Assembly: GCA_021324595.1 (NCBI GenBank)
Contig: JAJPIV010000028.1
Span: 1-64,000 of the forward strand
Reading direction: 5' to 3'
Origin: Actinomycetota bacterium
Lineage (GTDB): Bacteria; Actinomycetota; Actinomycetes; Streptosporangiales; Streptosporangiaceae
DNA length: 64,000 nt
Shown piece after piece: positions 39,159 to 47,365 of this stretch; within the stretch, counting starts at the first letter, position 1; every line of letters begins with the position of its first letter. The translations under genes and the position numbers were made by a program. The notes under the pieces were generated by a model. The model ran no database searches. It was given only the letters and a program-made list of their open reading frames with translations, and was not told the DNA's origin.

Positions 39159-39420
39159 TCACTCGCCGCGGAAGACCGGCGGGTGCTTCTTCCCGAACGC
39201 GCGGGTCCTCCCGGGCGTCCGCCGGATGGAAGACCCCCATGCCGATCCGCGCCTCGATCCTGAACGCCTCGTCCTCCGTCATCCCCTCCGTCGGCCGGAT
39301 CGTGCGCAGGATGGCCTGGACGGCGAGCAGGCCGTTCGCCGCGGTCGTCCGCGCGATCTCCAGCGCCCGCTCCAGCGCGGCCGTCCGGCACCACCTCGCC
39401 GATCAGCCCGGGGCTCGGGC
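39159..39420 (-). pseudogene. Enoyl-CoA hydratase (crotonase), C-terminal fragment with frameshifts
   Basis: Minus strand: '[11 protein letters not shown]', frameshift, '[20 protein letters not shown]', '[20 protein letters not shown]', '[15 protein letters not shown]', frameshift, '[12 protein letters not shown]' and stop at 39159. This is the C-terminal third of a crotonase. At least two frameshifts separate pieces of one alignment, and the oxyanion-hole domains are absent. Confidence 0.8.
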
Positions 39421-39696
39421 GCCCCTGCGGTCCGGCGGGCGCTGCTGGCGGCGACCTCCCCGGACACGGTCCGCTCCCCCGCCCACAGCGGCAAGCCCAC
39501 CAGGCTCCTCAGGAACAAGCGGACCACGGCCTGGGAGCAGCCAGGCGCTCGCGAGCCGCTGCCGATGCCGTTGCAGAACCTGCTGGTCAGCGACGCCCAT
39601 CGGCGCCTGATCGGCCGCCTGCGCGAGCTGCGCTGAGGCGGGATGCCGGGCATGGGGCGGTTGCGGCGGGTTTCGCCATGCTGGGATACTCTCCCG
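39421..39696. other. Non-coding or decayed stretch before the Dyp peroxidase gene
   Basis: An open plus-strand frame ending at 39636 ('NLLVSDAHRRLIGRLREL') shows plausible codon use but I recognise no family. It may be another remnant. The efeB promoter should lie at its right end. Confidence 0.35.
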
Positions 39697-40896
39697 GTGG
39701 ACTCGACGCGGCGCGGCTTCCTCAGGTCGGCGGGACTGGCGGGCGTGGGCGCGGGCGTGCTCGCGGCCGGGGGCGACCGGGCGCTCGCGGATGCCGCGCC
39801 CCCGGCCGCGGTCTCCCCGGCGGGGTCGGGGGTGGTGCCCTTCTACGGCAAGCACCAGGCGGGCATCGCGACGCCGAACCAGGAGCACCTGCAGTTCGCC
39901 GCGCTCGACGTGGTGCGCGGGTCGCTGGCCGACCTGCGCGACCTGGTGCGCGCCTGGACGCGGGCCGCGGCCGCGATGGCCAGCGGCCGCCCGGTCGGGC
40001 CGATTGCCACCGGTCCCAGGCCGCCGGCCGACACCGGCGAGGCGGTCGGCCTGGGCCCGGCGGACCTCACCATCACGTTCGGCTTCGGCCCGACGCTGTT
40101 CCGCACCGCGAAGGGCAAGGACCGGTTCGGGCTGGCCCGGCACCGGCCCGCCCCCCTGGTGGACCTCCCGCCCTTCCTCGGAGACCGGCTGCGGACCGCG
40201 ATCAGTGGCGGCGACCTGGCGGTGCAGGTGTGCGCCAACCAGCCCCAGGTGGCGTTCCACGCGGTGCACGACCTGATCCGGATCGCCCGCCCGGTGGCGC
40301 GGCCCCGCTGGCTGCTCGCCGGGTTCGGCGGCACGGGCAACAGCACGGCCCGGCCCATCCCGCGCAACCTGATGGGCTTCCACGACGGGACCGCCAACAT
40401 CATGGCGTCGGACGCCGCGGCGCTGGACAGGTTCGTGTGGGCCGACGCGCCGTCCTCGCCGGCCTGGATGCGCGGCGGCTCCTACCTGGTCGCCAGGCGC
40501 ATCCAGATCGACCTCGGCCGGTGGGATGCCACCAGCCTGGACGGGCAGGAGCAGGCGGTCGGCCGGGCCAAGCTGGCCGGGACCGTGCTCAGCCCGATGC
40601 CGCCCGACGCGCACATCCTGATCGCCTCGCCGCAGCAGAACGGCGGCCAGCGGATCCTGCGCCGCGGCTTCGGCTACGCCGACGGAGTCGACGGCGCCAC
40701 CGGCGCGCCCGTCGCCGGGCTGATGTTCCTGTGCTACCAGCGGGACCCGCGCGTCCAGTTCATTCCTCTTCAGACCAGGCTGTCCGCGTTCGACACGCTG
40801 AGCAGGTCGTTCCTCACCCACGTCGGCAGCGCGGTCTTCGCCTGCCCGCCGGGCACGGCCCGCGGCGGGTACATCGGCGAGGGCCTGCTCGGCTAG
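39697..40896 (+). CDS. Tat-exported Dyp-type heme peroxidase (EfeB-like)
   Basis: Secreted dye-decolorising peroxidase. A twin-arginine signal begins the protein ('DSTRRGFLRSAGLAGVGAGV') and ends near 'GGDRALADA'. The mature part has 'GKHQAGIATPNQEHLQF', 'QVAFHAVHDLIRIA', the GxxDG motif 'LMGFHDGTANI' and 'FIPLQTRLSAFDTLS'. GTG at 39697 is chosen because the Tat motif follows at once (399 residues); ATG at 39643 would add 18. EfeB normally works with EfeU and EfeO in iron uptake, but neither is here, so iron import is uncertain and a general peroxidase role is possible. Confidence 0.92.
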   Translation: MDSTRRGFLRSAGLAGVGAGVLAAGGDRALADAAPPAAVSPAGSGVVPFYGKHQAGIATPNQEHLQFAALDVVRGSLADLRDLVRAWTRAAAAMASGRPVGPIATGPRPPADTGEAVGLGPADLTITFGFGPTLFRTAKGKDRFGLARHRPAPLVDLPPFLGDRLRTAISGGDLAVQVCANQPQVAFHAVHDLIRIARPVARPRWLLAGFGGTGNSTARPIPRNLMGFHDGTANIMASDAAALDRFVWADAPSSPAWMRGGSYLVARRIQIDLGRWDATSLDGQEQAVGRAKLAGTVLSPMPPDAHILIASPQQNGGQRILRRGFGYADGVDGATGAPVAGLMFLCYQRDPRVQFIPLQTRLSAFDTLSRSFLTHVGSAVFACPPGTARGGYIGEGLLG

Positions 40897-40938
40897 CCGC
40901 CCGGCCCGCCCGCCCGGATGGCGCTGGGGCCGGCAGGG

Positions 40939-41891
40939 TCACCCGGCGGTGCCCAGCAGCACCTCGCTGCCCGCGACGATCAGCCCGCCGCTCACCACGT
41001 AGGTGAGCGCATAGGTCTGGACCGGCCCCGTGGTCTCGTACGCGAGGATCCGCAGGCGCACGACCTGCCCGCTGACCCGCTCGGCGATGATCACATCCCG
41101 CGCGGTCCGGGCGAAGCCGGCCGCGAACTGCCGGTAGGTCTGGCCGTTCACGGCGCTGAGATCGTCCCCTCCGAGCAGCCACGCGCGGCGGTAGTCCCGC
41201 TCGTTGATCGCGCGGATGAAGGCGTTCACGACCGATGCCGGGCCGGCGGGCCGGGCGGCGGGGGAGCGGGCCGGGCGGCGGGGGAGCGGGCCGGGCGGCG
41301 GGGGAGCGGGCCGGGCGGCGGGGGAGCGGGCCGCGGGCGCGAGGCGAGCGCGGCGGGCCGCAGGCGCGGAGAGCCGATGACCTCGCCGGCGCTGGTGAGG
41401 CTGCCCGCCTCGGCAGCACGGCTGATCCCGACGTCGATGATCCTCGGCCCGTTGGCGGCGAGCAGCACGTTCGACGGCTTGAGGTCCCGGTGCACCACTC
41501 CGGCCCGGTGGACCGCCGCCAGCCCCTCGGCCAGCGCCGCGGCGAGCCCGGTCACCCCCCGGCGTCCAGCGGCCCCCAGCCTCCACCGCGTCGGCCAGGG
41601 ACGGGCCGTCCACGTAGGCGGTGACGAGCCAGGGCCGGTCCGCGTCCGGCCGGCATCAACGACCGGCGCGGTGGACATGCCGCTCACCCGGCGCGCCGCG
41701 GCGGCCTCCCGGGCGAACCTCGCCCGGAATGCCGGGTCCTGCGCGAGATCCTGCCGGATGAGCATAACCGCGACCGGGCGGCCGCCCGGTGACCGCCCCA
41801 GGAAAACCTGGCCCATCCCGCCCGCGCCGATCCGGCCAATCGGCCGGTACCCGCCGACCTGCCGCGGGTCACCGGGCCGCAGTTCCTCCAT
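40939..41891 (-). pseudogene. Membrane/sensor-type serine-threonine protein kinase, decayed
   Basis: Starts 'MEELRPGDPRQVGGYRPIGR' with the Gly loop 'IGAGGMGQVFLG'. The ATP-binding Lys is lost (VAVMLIR instead of VAVKLIR). Two compensating frameshifts lie at about 41640 and 41570 around 'TAYVDGPSLADAVEAGG'. The catalytic loop 'HRDLKPSNVLLA' is intact, DFG is DVG, and after 'GEVIGSPR' the whole C-lobe is missing. A 20-bp repeat array takes its place. The C-terminal sensor-like domain ('VVNAFIRAINERDYRRAWLL') then follows in another frame and ends at 40939. It is not an active kinase as it stands. Confidence 0.8.
41247..41326. repeat. 20-bp tandem repeat, four copies, in the kinase pseudogene
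   Basis: cgggccgggcggcgggggag repeated four times exactly. Because 20 is not a multiple of three, each copy shifts the frame. Three or six copies would join the kinase frame to the C-terminal domain frame; four copies do not. Confidence 0.95.
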
Positions 41892-42020
41892 GACCGGCTC
41901 CTGCCCGGCAGTCCGCCCGCCACGGCGAGGCCGCCCCGCCGACGCGCGGACCTCCTGTGCGGCAGCGTATCGGCAGATTCCGGATCGGTCATGGGCGGCG
42001 GCGGCGGGTAGGGTGCGGGG

Positions 42021-42824
42021 ATGGTGGTCCGCGATGACCTGGGCAACCCGGTGGTGCTGCCCCGGCGCGTGCGGCGCGTCGTGTCGATCGTGCCGTCGCT
42101 GACCGAGTCGGTCGCCGCGAGCGACGCGGGGCTGATCGCCGGGGCGACCGCCTACTGCACCCATCCGCCGGGGCTGGAGGTGCCGCGCCTGCGCGGGACC
42201 AAGAACCCGGACGTGGCGAGGATCATCGCGCTCCGCCCTGACCTGGTGCTCGCCAACGAGGAGGAGAACCGGGAGCCGGACCTGGCCGCGCTCCGGAGCG
42301 CGGGCATCGCGGTGTGGGTGACCAGGATCCGCTCGCTGCCCGAGGGGCTCGCCTCGCTGGCCCGGCTGCTCACCGTCGCATGCGGGCTCCCGCGGCCGGG
42401 CTGGCTGGACGCGGCGGCGGCCGCCTGGGAGCGCGCGGCGGGGCGGCCCCGCCCGGCGCGGCGGGCGGTCATCCCGGTGTGGCGGCGCCCCTGGATGGTC
42501 GTCGGCAGCGACACGTTCGCCGGGGACCTGCTCGCCCGGCTCGGCGTCGTCAACGTGTACGCGGCCCACCCGCAGCGGTACCCGAGGGTCGCCCTGGACG
42601 AGCTGCGGGCGGCCGGCGCCGACCTCGTCGTGCTCCCGGACGAGCCGTACCGGTTCACCGCCGACGACGGCCCTGAGGCGTTCCCCGGGCTGCCGGCCGC
42701 GCTGGTGAGCGGCCGGCACCTCACCTGGTACGGCCCGTCGCTGGTCCGGGCACCTGCGGTGCTGGCGGGCCAGCTCGCGCGCCCGCTGCCGCCGGCCGCG
42801 CGGCGTTACCCGGGGCCGCGGTGA
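42021..42824 (+). CDS. Helical-backbone metal receptor (BtuF/FecB-like) without signal peptide
   Basis: 267 residues resembling substrate-binding proteins of cobalamin and siderophore ABC importers: 'RRVVSIVPSLTESVAAS', 'LIAGATAYCTHPPGLEVPRL', 'TKNPDVARIIALRPDLVLAN', then 'GSDTFAGDLLARLGVVNVY' and 'ADLVVLPDEPYRFTADDG'. It starts directly with the domain; no signal peptide or lipobox precedes it, and no permease or ATPase gene is nearby. A cytoplasmic cobalamin- or heme-handling role is therefore possible. It is divergent from the kinase pseudogene. Confidence 0.85.
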   Translation: MVVRDDLGNPVVLPRRVRRVVSIVPSLTESVAASDAGLIAGATAYCTHPPGLEVPRLRGTKNPDVARIIALRPDLVLANEEENREPDLAALRSAGIAVWVTRIRSLPEGLASLARLLTVACGLPRPGWLDAAAAAWERAAGRPRPARRAVIPVWRRPWMVVGSDTFAGDLLARLGVVNVYAAHPQRYPRVALDELRAAGADLVVLPDEPYRFTADDGPEAFPGLPAALVSGRHLTWYGPSLVRAPAVLAGQLARPLPPAARRYPGPR

Positions 42825-42831
42825 CCGGGCG

Positions 42832-43806
42832 TCACCGCTCCTGGCAGGCCGGGATCGCGCCGAGGCGGCGAAGCCGTGCGGTCGCGCCGCCGGGCGCGAA
42901 GTCGCCGCGCTTGGCGGCGGTGTAGTAGGTGTAGTAGCGGTGCAGCGGGTGGCTGAGGTCGATCCCCACCCCGGCGTGGACGTGCACCGCCGTGTGGGCG
43001 ATCCGGTGGCCGGCCGCGGCCGCCCAGGACTTCGCTGCGGCGCCCCCGGCCTCGGCGGGCAGCCCCCGCTCCAGGGGCCAGGCCGCCTGCCACATCGTCA
43101 GCCGGATCGCCTCGGCGTCGATGCAGGCGTCGGCGAGGCGCTGGGCGACCGCCTGGAGCGCCCCGATCAGACGACTGCTCCCGGTCGCGCCGCTCGCCCC
43201 GCCCAGCAGCCGGTCCGTGCCCAGCCGCGCCCCGGCCTGCTCCAGCAGCCCCGCACCGGGGCCGTCGACGAGCACCTGCGGCCGGCGGGCCACGCCCGGA
43301 CGCAGAAGGCCGTCGTCCCGCCCGGCGCCGCAGCCGGCACCAGGAAAGGCCCCGGCCGCCGTCGCCGACGGGACCGCGGTCTTGGCCCCGCTGACCCGCG
43401 AGCCGCTTCCCGTGGGACGATGATGACCGACAGGCCCCTGTGGCGCGAGGCCAGCGGGTCGGTGCGGCAGGCGAGCCAGACGTAGTCGGCATGGGCGATC
43501 AGGCTCGTCCACTGGCCGTTGATCACGTGTTGATCGCCGTCGCGGACCGCGCTGGTGCGCAGCGAGGCCAGGTCCGTCCCTGCCCCGGGCTCGGAGTGCC
43601 CGATCGAGAAGTGGATCTGGCCCGCCGCGATCTTCGGCAGGTAGAACGACTTCTGCTGCTCGGTGCCGAACCTCATGATCGTCGGCCCTGCCAGCTGCCG
43701 CACGATCTGCCGGTAGGCGCGGCCATCGCCGGTAGTCGCCGTCTCCGGCCTGGCCGGCCCGGCGCTCGGGCGTCATCAGGCCGGCGAAGTACCCGCGCAG
43801 CTCGCA
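42832..43806 (-). pseudogene. Acyl-CoA dehydrogenase, chimeric and frameshifted
   Basis: N-terminal part: 'ELRGYFAGLMTPERRAG', frameshift, 'PTIMRFGTEQQKSFYLPKIA', 'HFSIGHSEPGAGTDLASLRT', 'SLIAHADYVWLACRTDP'. After about 43370 the frame changes. The C-terminal part ('IGALQAVAQRLADACIDAEA', 'HTAVHVHAGVGIDLSHPLHR', 'GGATARLRRLGA') reads like the second subunit of a two-gene acyl-CoA dehydrogenase. The most economical reading is a deletion that joined two neighbouring fadE-type genes, followed by frameshifts. The FAD-binding centre is incomplete. Ends at 42832, close to the convergent metal-receptor gene. Confidence 0.8.
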
Positions 43807-43813
43807 GCGGAGC

Positions 43814-43850
43814 AGGGGCGGTCCGTGAGGGGCGGTCCGTGAGGGGCGGG
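43814..43850. repeat. 14-bp tandem duplication
   Basis: aggggcggtccgtg twice, then aggggcgggg as a partial third copy, just upstream of the acyl-CoA dehydrogenase remnant. Confidence 0.8.
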
Positions 43851-43939
43851 GCGGGCGGTCCGGGGCGGGCTGCCCGGGCGGGCGCGCTCGGCCCGCCCGG
43901 GAGGCCGCAGGCGCCGCCTGGTGCCGGGAGCGGCCTCGA

Positions 43940-43970
43940 AGCGTATCCTGAGTTGAAGTTAACTTCACAA
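43940..43970 (-). promoter_or_regulatory. Palindromic SoxR-box-like operator with possible leftward 19-bp-spacer promoter
   Basis: TGAAGTTAACTTCA at 43954-43967 is a perfect 14-bp palindrome whose core AAGTTAACTT equals the core of the E. coli SoxR box. On the minus strand TTGTGA (43970-43965), 19 bases, then TACGCT (43945-43940) look like a MerR-family promoter with its long spacer. It would read leftward, toward the acyl-CoA dehydrogenase remnant. The soxR gene itself starts 118 bases to the right, so the site may also serve autoregulation. Confidence 0.6.
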
Positions 43971-44084
43971 GGTGGGCGCTGCACGCTACCGGGCAGCGCC
44001 CCGTGGCGGGCGGGACGCTGCGCGAGCGGCGACACGGTGGCGGGCGTTGCGCGGCGGCAGTCCCAGCCAGGGAGGGGAGTCACG

Positions 44085-44579
44085 GTGGCGACCGGGGCGG
44101 ATGCGGCGGTGCCGCGCAGCATCGATTTGCTGACCGTCGGCGAGATCGCGCGGCGCAGCGGCTTCGCCGAATCTGCGATCCGCTACTACGAGCGCCTCGG
44201 CCTGCTGGCGGCCACACGGACCTCGGGCGGCCAGCGGCGGTTCGAGCGGAGCATGCTGCGTCGGCTGGCGTTCATCCGGGCCGCGCGGAACATCGGCCTG
44301 AGCCTGGACGAGGTGGCCGCGACGCTGAGGTCGCTTCCGGCCGGGCGGACGCCCACCCGGACGGACTGGGCCAGGCTCTCCGCAGGCTGGCGCGACCGCT
44401 TGGACGGCCAGATCGCCGCGCTGGTGGCCCTGCGCGACGGCCTTGACTCCTGCATCGGATGCGGCTGCCTGTCCCTGGATCGCTGCGCGATCTCCAACCC
44501 GGGTGACTCGGCGCGCGCCGACGGGCCGGGCGCCGCCTACCTGCCGCCCGGCCTGCGCCGGGCCGACCCAGGCCGGTGA
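44085..44579 (+). CDS. soxR: Redox-sensitive transcriptional regulator SoxR
   Basis: MerR-family regulator whose [2Fe-2S] cluster senses redox-active compounds. The MerR helix-turn-helix is in 'LTVGEIARRSGFAESAIRYY' and 'LGLLAATRTSGGQRRF'. The cluster ligands are in 'CIGCGCLSLDRC', which matches the SoxR pattern CxxCxCxxxxxC exactly. GTG at 44085 has a strong GGAGGGGAG site; the track ORF starts too early. 164 residues. In actinomycetes SoxR usually controls a few oxidoreductases and exporters, none of which is adjacent in intact form here. Confidence 0.95.
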   Translation: MATGADAAVPRSIDLLTVGEIARRSGFAESAIRYYERLGLLAATRTSGGQRRFERSMLRRLAFIRAARNIGLSLDEVAATLRSLPAGRTPTRTDWARLSAGWRDRLDGQIAALVALRDGLDSCIGCGCLSLDRCAISNPGDSARADGPGAAYLPPGLRRADPGR

Positions 44580-44931
44580 GGTGGCGCGCGGAGGGTGCCT
44601 GCCGGGCCGCCGGGGCGCGTCCGCCTGGGAGCGCGCCCGGCCGGCCTAGGTGCGCACTGCCGGCGCTGGCCGGGCGGACCGGGGCCGACCCGAAGGCCGC
44701 CGGTGACGTGATCGTGGCTGCGCGGACACGATCGGCCCGCCGCGGACGGCGGGGTGATCACGGCAGCCCTGTCCAGCCAGGTCCCGACGGCGCCGCCGCG
44801 CGGCTCGTCGCCATGTGCGAGGGGGCGGCAGGCCAGCGTGACGATCACCGGGCGGCTGGGCTGACCGGCCGCGCCCGGCCGAGCGCGCGGTTGCGCGCCG
44901 CCCGGCGCGGGCGACGCGGTACCGTCCGGTC
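44580..44931. other. Intergenic region after soxR, no gene recognised
   Basis: 352 bases. A minus-strand frame with 'VTLACRPLAHGDEPRGGAV' has ordinary codon use but no family I know, and it lacks a convincing start. It may be a decayed gene. No clear promoter or terminator. Confidence 0.35.
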
Positions 44932-45651
44932 ATGAGCCCGCCACCGCCGCCGCCGCGGCCGCCGCGGCCGAGCTGGACCGCCGCCGCGGCGTGGCTGTGG
45001 CGGATCACGGCCAGCCTCGTGCACCCGATCGTGCTGGTGTTCTTCCTCGCGGCCGTCTTCTCCCGCCTGTCGGGGGACACCGTGCGCGCCGCCTACTTCG
45101 GCGCGGTGGGCCTGGCCCTGGCGTGGGACCGGGCCAGCCGACGGGGGCACGCCGCCGCGCTGGCTGGCGCGAACGGACGAGCCGGGGCGGCCGGGCGGGA
45201 CGAGCTCGTGCTGGCCCGCGTGGCCGCGTTCTCGGCGGACTCGGCGGAGCGCCGCCGGGCCGCGACCAGGCCGCTGCTCGGTCCGGCGCTGCTGGCCGGC
45301 ATCACCTACGCCGTGGTGGTCGGGGCGTTCCCGCGCTACTCGGTGCCCGCCACCGTCTGCGTCACCAGCCTGGCCGCGGCCGCCATCGTGGTCGCCTGGC
45401 GGACCTCCGGTGAGGCGTCCGGGCCGGCGCCGCGCCTGCGCCCGGCGGGACTGGCCGCGTGGGCGCTCGTTGCCGTCGGCGCCTCTGCCCTGGAACTGGT
45501 CTCGCTCTACCTGCAGCCCACCCTCACCACCGACTCCTACGCCCATCCCACGCTGAGCTACCTCGCGGACGGCATTCTCGCCGCATGGCCCGGCCGCTCC
45601 GCCGTGATCTTCGGCTGGCTCGCCTTCGGCTGGTACCTGGCCCGGTTGTGA
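44932..45651 (+). CDS. Multi-pass membrane protein, unknown function
   Basis: 239 residues. After a Pro-rich start there are hydrophobic segments at 'VHPIVLVFFLAAVFSRL', 'AAYFGAVGLALAW', 'LLAGITYAVVVGAF', 'TVCVTSLAAAAIVVAW', 'AAWALVAVGASALELVSLYL' and 'SAVIFGWLAFGWYLARL', so five or six TM helices. The last segment 'HPTLSYLADGILAAWPGRS' resembles a family of small actinomycete membrane proteins. It overlaps the next small membrane gene by one base (TGATG). Function not recognised. Confidence 0.75.
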   Translation: MSPPPPPPRPPRPSWTAAAAWLWRITASLVHPIVLVFFLAAVFSRLSGDTVRAAYFGAVGLALAWDRASRRGHAAALAGANGRAGAAGRDELVLARVAAFSADSAERRRAATRPLLGPALLAGITYAVVVGAFPRYSVPATVCVTSLAAAAIVVAWRTSGEASGPAPRLRPAGLAAWALVAVGASALELVSLYLQPTLTTDSYAHPTLSYLADGILAAWPGRSAVIFGWLAFGWYLARL

Positions 45652-45854
45652 TGAGCAGCCACTGGCTCACCGTGGCCGGGTACCTGACGTTCCTTGCGCT
45701 GGGCACCGGGCTGAACGTCTGGGCGCACCGGCGGCCGCGGTCGGGCATCCCGACGATCGGCCAGGTGCTCGCCCGGATCATGCGGACCCGGACCGGCCGG
45801 ATCGCGATGGTGGCGTGGTGGGCCTTCATCGGCCTGCACCTGTTCTCCAAGTGA
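45651..45854 (+). CDS. Small membrane protein (DUF6186-like)
   Basis: 67 residues from ATG at 45651, starting inside the stop of the upstream gene. TM1 is 'VAGYLTFLALGTGLNVWA', then a basic loop 'RIMRTRTGR' and TM2 'MVAWWAFIGLHLFSK'. The layout resembles DUF6186 proteins that occur beside the larger membrane protein in streptomycetes (from memory). The coupling suggests a two-component membrane assembly of unknown role. Confidence 0.7.
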   Translation: MSSHWLTVAGYLTFLALGTGLNVWAHRRPRSGIPTIGQVLARIMRTRTGRIAMVAWWAFIGLHLFSK

Positions 45855-46249
45855 GGCCGGAACGCTCGGCGAACCGCTCGTGGGCCTGGGCCGTCGCCGA
45901 CTCCACCAGGTCCGCGCAGGACGGCAGGTCCCCGATCCGCCGAGCCGGTCGCGCTGGGCGGCGCCCATCACCATGTGCCGCTGACCGGCGGCGACCAGCC
46001 TCAGCACGCCCCGGAACGGCATGCAGCCCTCCGCCACCCGGCGCCCCGGTCCGGGTGCGACCAGCATCGCCTAGCCGCCGGTGATCAGCAGGGCGGGGCG
46101 AACGCAGGCCGGGCCATGCGAGCGCCGATGGCGGGTATCACGCCCATCGGGCTGGCGGGCGTCATTTGCCCCGGCGTTGGCGCGAATACCCGGACGCGGT
46201 GCATGCGGATGCGTAAAGTTGTCCAGCGAACCCGGGCGGTGAGGAGCGT
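45855..46249. other. Gap with a possible decayed minus-strand gene
   Basis: 395 bases. Minus strand from about 46066 reads 'CMPFRGVLRLVAAGQRHMVM' and, after a frame change near 45945, 'LPSCADLVESATAQAHERFA'. The frame change within plausible coding sequence suggests a pseudogene, but I cannot name the family. The promoter of the next gene must lie in the right half, which is visibly less GC-rich near 46200. Confidence 0.35.
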
Positions 46250-46252
46250 GTG

Positions 46253-47365
46253 ATGCGGGTGGCGGGCGGCTGGCGCGCGATGTGGCGGGGCGCGGCCCTG
46301 GCCGGTGCCCTCGTGCTTGTGACATCCGCTGCCCAGCCCGCCCGGGCCCTTGCCCACGGGACCTGGCGGATCGCCGCCGTCCTGGCCAGCCCCGGCGAGG
46401 TCGTGAACCTCTACGCGGTCGCCGCGATCGGCTCGCGCGACGCCTGGGCGGTGGGCAGCGCGACCCCGCTGGGTGGTGCCGATCACGGACTGGTCGAGCA
46501 CTGGAACGGCCGCCTTTGGGCTGACTGGAGCCCGGCGGCGAGAGTGGCGAACCTGAAGAGCTCCGACCTCACCGCAATAGCCGCTCCCGCGCGGACGGAC
46601 GTGTGGATCGGCGGCTCCGGTGCCACCGACTCGTACGCGCTCTTTTGGAACGGCAGCCGCTGGCGCCAGCTGTGGCTCCGCAAGCCGATCCTGATCAGCG
46701 CGATCGCCGCGTTCTCGCCCCGGGACGTGTGGGTGTTCGGCGACGACAACGGCCCGGCCGTGGACCGGTGGGACGGCCATCGGTGGCATTTCAGCTGGGC
46801 CCCGGCGTTCGGCGCCAGGGTCAGCGCGCTCTCGCCGTCCGACATCTGGTCAGCGGGGGCCAGGGGCATCAGGAAGCAGCGGACGCTGGTCCTGTCGCAC
46901 TGGGCGGGCGGGTCCTGGCGGCTGATCCGCCTCCCGCGCGTCAGCGCGAAGGCCGGCGACTACCTGGCGCGGCCCAGCGTCCTGGCCCTCTCCGACACCG
47001 AGGTCTGGGTCAGCGCCGAGATCACCGCTCGCGACGGCATCCACCTGGTCCGCCCGGTGCTGCTGCGCTGGGACGGCTCGTCCTGGGCGGTGTTCCGCTG
47101 CCCGCTCACCAAGACCGTGGTGACCCAGATGATCCCGGACGGCAGCGGGGGGCTCTGGCTGGCTGGCGGGGCCGGGCCGCCGATGCCCGGCTACTTCCTG
47201 CACTTCCTCGCCGGCGGGTGGACCTGGATCCAGGCGCCGCAGCCCAAGGCCAGCCGGAACCCGATCCCCTGGGGGATCGCCGCGGTCCCCGGCACCCGTC
47301 AGCTCCTCGCGGTGGGCACCGTCATCGTCGGCGGCGAGGGGATCATCTACCACGGCGTGGCCTGA
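46253..47365 (+). CDS. Secreted propeller-like repeat protein
   Basis: Signal peptide at the N-terminus (basic start, 'AALAGALVLVTSAAQPARALA'). The mature protein consists of about six repeats with the pattern D.W.VG/W.GG followed by a Trp-containing strand ('SRDAWAVGSATPL', 'RTDVWIGGSGAT', 'PRDVWVFGDDNG', 'PSDIWSAGARG', 'DTEVWVSAEIT', 'SGGLWLAGGAG'), typical of beta-propellers. No catalytic motif seen. The start is ATG 46253, or GTG 46250 directly before it, with GAGGAG upstream. Role outside the cell unknown. Confidence 0.8.
   Translation: MRVAGGWRAMWRGAALAGALVLVTSAAQPARALAHGTWRIAAVLASPGEVVNLYAVAAIGSRDAWAVGSATPLGGADHGLVEHWNGRLWADWSPAARVANLKSSDLTAIAAPARTDVWIGGSGATDSYALFWNGSRWRQLWLRKPILISAIAAFSPRDVWVFGDDNGPAVDRWDGHRWHFSWAPAFGARVSALSPSDIWSAGARGIRKQRTLVLSHWAGGSWRLIRLPRVSAKAGDYLARPSVLALSDTEVWVSAEITARDGIHLVRPVLLRWDGSSWAVFRCPLTKTVVTQMIPDGSGGLWLAGGAGPPMPGYFLHFLAGGWTWIQAPQPKASRNPIPWGIAAVPGTRQLLAVGTVIVGGEGIIYHGVA

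Noticed and set aside
39697-40896. An efeUOB iron uptake operon
   Set aside because: Only the Dyp peroxidase is present; its neighbours are a crotonase remnant and a kinase pseudogene.
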